NCBI GenBank assembly: GCA_002329325.1
Contig: DCTX01000020.1
Location: forward strand, 1 to 30,523
Reading direction: 5' to 3'
Length of the DNA stretch: 30,523 bases
Source: Anaerolineales bacterium UBA1429
GTDB lineage: Bacteria; Chloroflexota; Anaerolineae; UBA1429
Shown here: one piece after another, positions 29,656 through 30,523 of the stretch
Position numbering within the stretch: position 1 is the first letter of the stretch
How the letters are laid out: each line of letters starts with the position of its first letter
Program-made: the position numbers and the translations under genes
The notes under the pieces: model-generated
Told to the model about the DNA's origin: nothing
Database searches by the model: none
Seen by the model: the letters and a program-made list of their open reading frames with translations, nothing else

Positions 29656-30523
29656 AGGAACTGATCCGCCAACTGGTCGAAGCATACGGTCCATCGGGAT
29701 TCGAGGAGCAGGTGCGCGCGCTGATCGAGGCGCAGATCGCGCCCTATGCCGACGAGGTGCGCACCGATGCCATGGGCAACCTGATCGCCCTCAAGCGCGG
29801 CAGCGGCGGCGGCATCCCCGTCATGATCGCCGCCCACATGGACGAGATCGGCCTGATGGTGACCTATGTGGACGAAAAGGGCTACTTGCGGTTCGCGCCC
29901 ACGGGCGGAGTCTCGCCAGTGACCCTGGTGGGCAGCCGGGTGCGCTTCGCCAATGGCACCACGGGCGTCATCGGCTGGGAGAAGTGGTTCCGGCCCGATG
30001 CGGGCACGAGCCGGCCCGAGATCAGCGAGCTATACATCGATGTGGGGGCGGCCAGCCGCGAGGAGGCGCCGGTGGGCGTCGGCGATGCGGCGGGCTTTGT
30101 GCGCCCCTTTGAGGATCTGGGCCAGTGCCTGGTGGCCAAGTCCATGGACGACCGGGTGGCCTGCGCCGTGGCCATCCAGGCCCTGAAGGAGATCGGCCAG
30201 ACCCCCAACGACCTGTACTTTTGCTTCACCGTCCAGGAAGAGGTGGGCACCCGCGGCGCCATGACGGCGGCCTTTGGTATCGAGCCCGCCCTGGGCCTGG
30301 CCATCGACGTGACCCTGGTGGGTGATACGCCCAAGGCCCGCCCCATGGCCATCTCTTTGGGCCAGGGCCCCGCCATCAAGATCATGGATAGCGGCATGCT
30401 GGCCCATCCGGGCGTGGTGCGCTGGATGATCCAGGCGGCGGAGAAGCGCGACATCCCCTACCAGCGCGAGGTGTTGCAGGGCGGCAGCACCGATGCGCGG
30501 GCTATCCAGGTCTCGCAGGCGGG
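29652..30523 (+). CDS. M42 family metallopeptidase (third of three, 3' end outside window)
   Basis: ATG at 29652 in an ATGA overlap with the second M42 gene; 290 codons are visible and the frame is open at the right edge. Motifs: AYGPSGFEEQVRALI at the N terminus, AAHMDE with H62 and D64, DDR at 166-168, TVQEEVGTRG with E196-E197, and D219 in AIDVTLVGDTP, which is the more common form of the fourth ligand segment. The last visible segment, GGSTDARAIQVSQAG, leads to the final His that should lie just outside. It completes a translationally coupled peptidase operon, probably serving peptide breakdown. Confidence 0.92.
   Translation, partial: MKELIRQLVEAYGPSGFEEQVRALIEAQIAPYADEVRTDAMGNLIALKRGSGGGIPVMIAAHMDEIGLMVTYVDEKGYLRFAPTGGVSPVTLVGSRVRFANGTTGVIGWEKWFRPDAGTSRPEISELYIDVGAASREEAPVGVGDAAGFVRPFEDLGQCLVAKSMDDRVACAVAIQALKEIGQTPNDLYFCFTVQEEVGTRGAMTAAFGIEPALGLAIDVTLVGDTPKARPMAISLGQGPAIKIMDSGMLAHPGVVRWMIQAAEKRDIPYQREVLQGGSTDARAIQVSQA

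Overview
The window is about 30.5 kb of GC-rich bacterial chromosome, densely packed, with roughly 25 protein genes on both strands and no phage, transposon, CRISPR, tRNA or rRNA gene that I can see. The organism is probably a member of the Chloroflexota, perhaps Anaerolineae-like. That is an inference from very high GC, Thr/Pro-rich linkers (TPTPT style), tandem M42 peptidases, a T-box leader on pheS and clear sigma70-type promoters (TTGACA, 17 nt, TATACT). No marker gene proves it.

Layout. 1-2.5 kb: the 3' part of a DUF362 gene, then a membrane polyferredoxin that looks like NapH fused to NapG. 2.5-6.5 kb (minus): pheS-pheT behind a strong promoter and a T-box riboswitch with attenuator. 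6.6-7.2 kb (plus): SlyD-like FKBP isomerase with a Cys/Asp-rich tail. 7.2-10.7 kb (minus): a class 1 isoprenoid-synthase-fold protein, a CYTH-CHAD protein and a VOC protein. 10.9-13.0 kb (plus): a methyltransferase, a LiaF-like membrane protein and hpt. 13.1-18.3 kb (minus): a surface-polysaccharide operon (UDP-xylose-synthase-like SDR, O-antigen ligase/polymerase, GtrA flippase-like protein, GT4 glycosyltransferase) ending near an aminotransferase. 18.6-20.7 kb (plus): glycogen debranching enzyme GlgX. 20.8-21.9 kb (plus): selD. 21.9-24.1 kb (minus): a HEAT-repeat protein with a C-terminal zinc-ribbon-like Cys cluster and an enolase-superfamily enzyme. 24.3-25.3 kb (plus): a FemAB-like aminoacyltransferase. 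25.4-26.4 kb (minus): gap. 26.7-30.5 kb (plus): two small unknown proteins, then three translationally coupled M42 metallopeptidases, the last cut by the window edge.

The most notable result is selD. A naive reading stops at an in-frame TGA and restarts at a weak GTG at 20950. Read from the ATG at 20836, the TGA at 20914-20916 falls exactly at the catalytic Cys position of selenophosphate synthetase, and a hairpin follows. A promoter and a ribosome binding site support the upstream ATG. The gene therefore most likely encodes a selenocysteine-containing SelD, so the organism should decode UGA as Sec.

The other genes are mostly housekeeping or envelope related: phenylalanyl-tRNA charging, purine salvage, glycolysis, glycogen breakdown, polysaccharide assembly and peptide catabolism. 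Good promoters can be read in front of most transcription units, and these decided several start codons.
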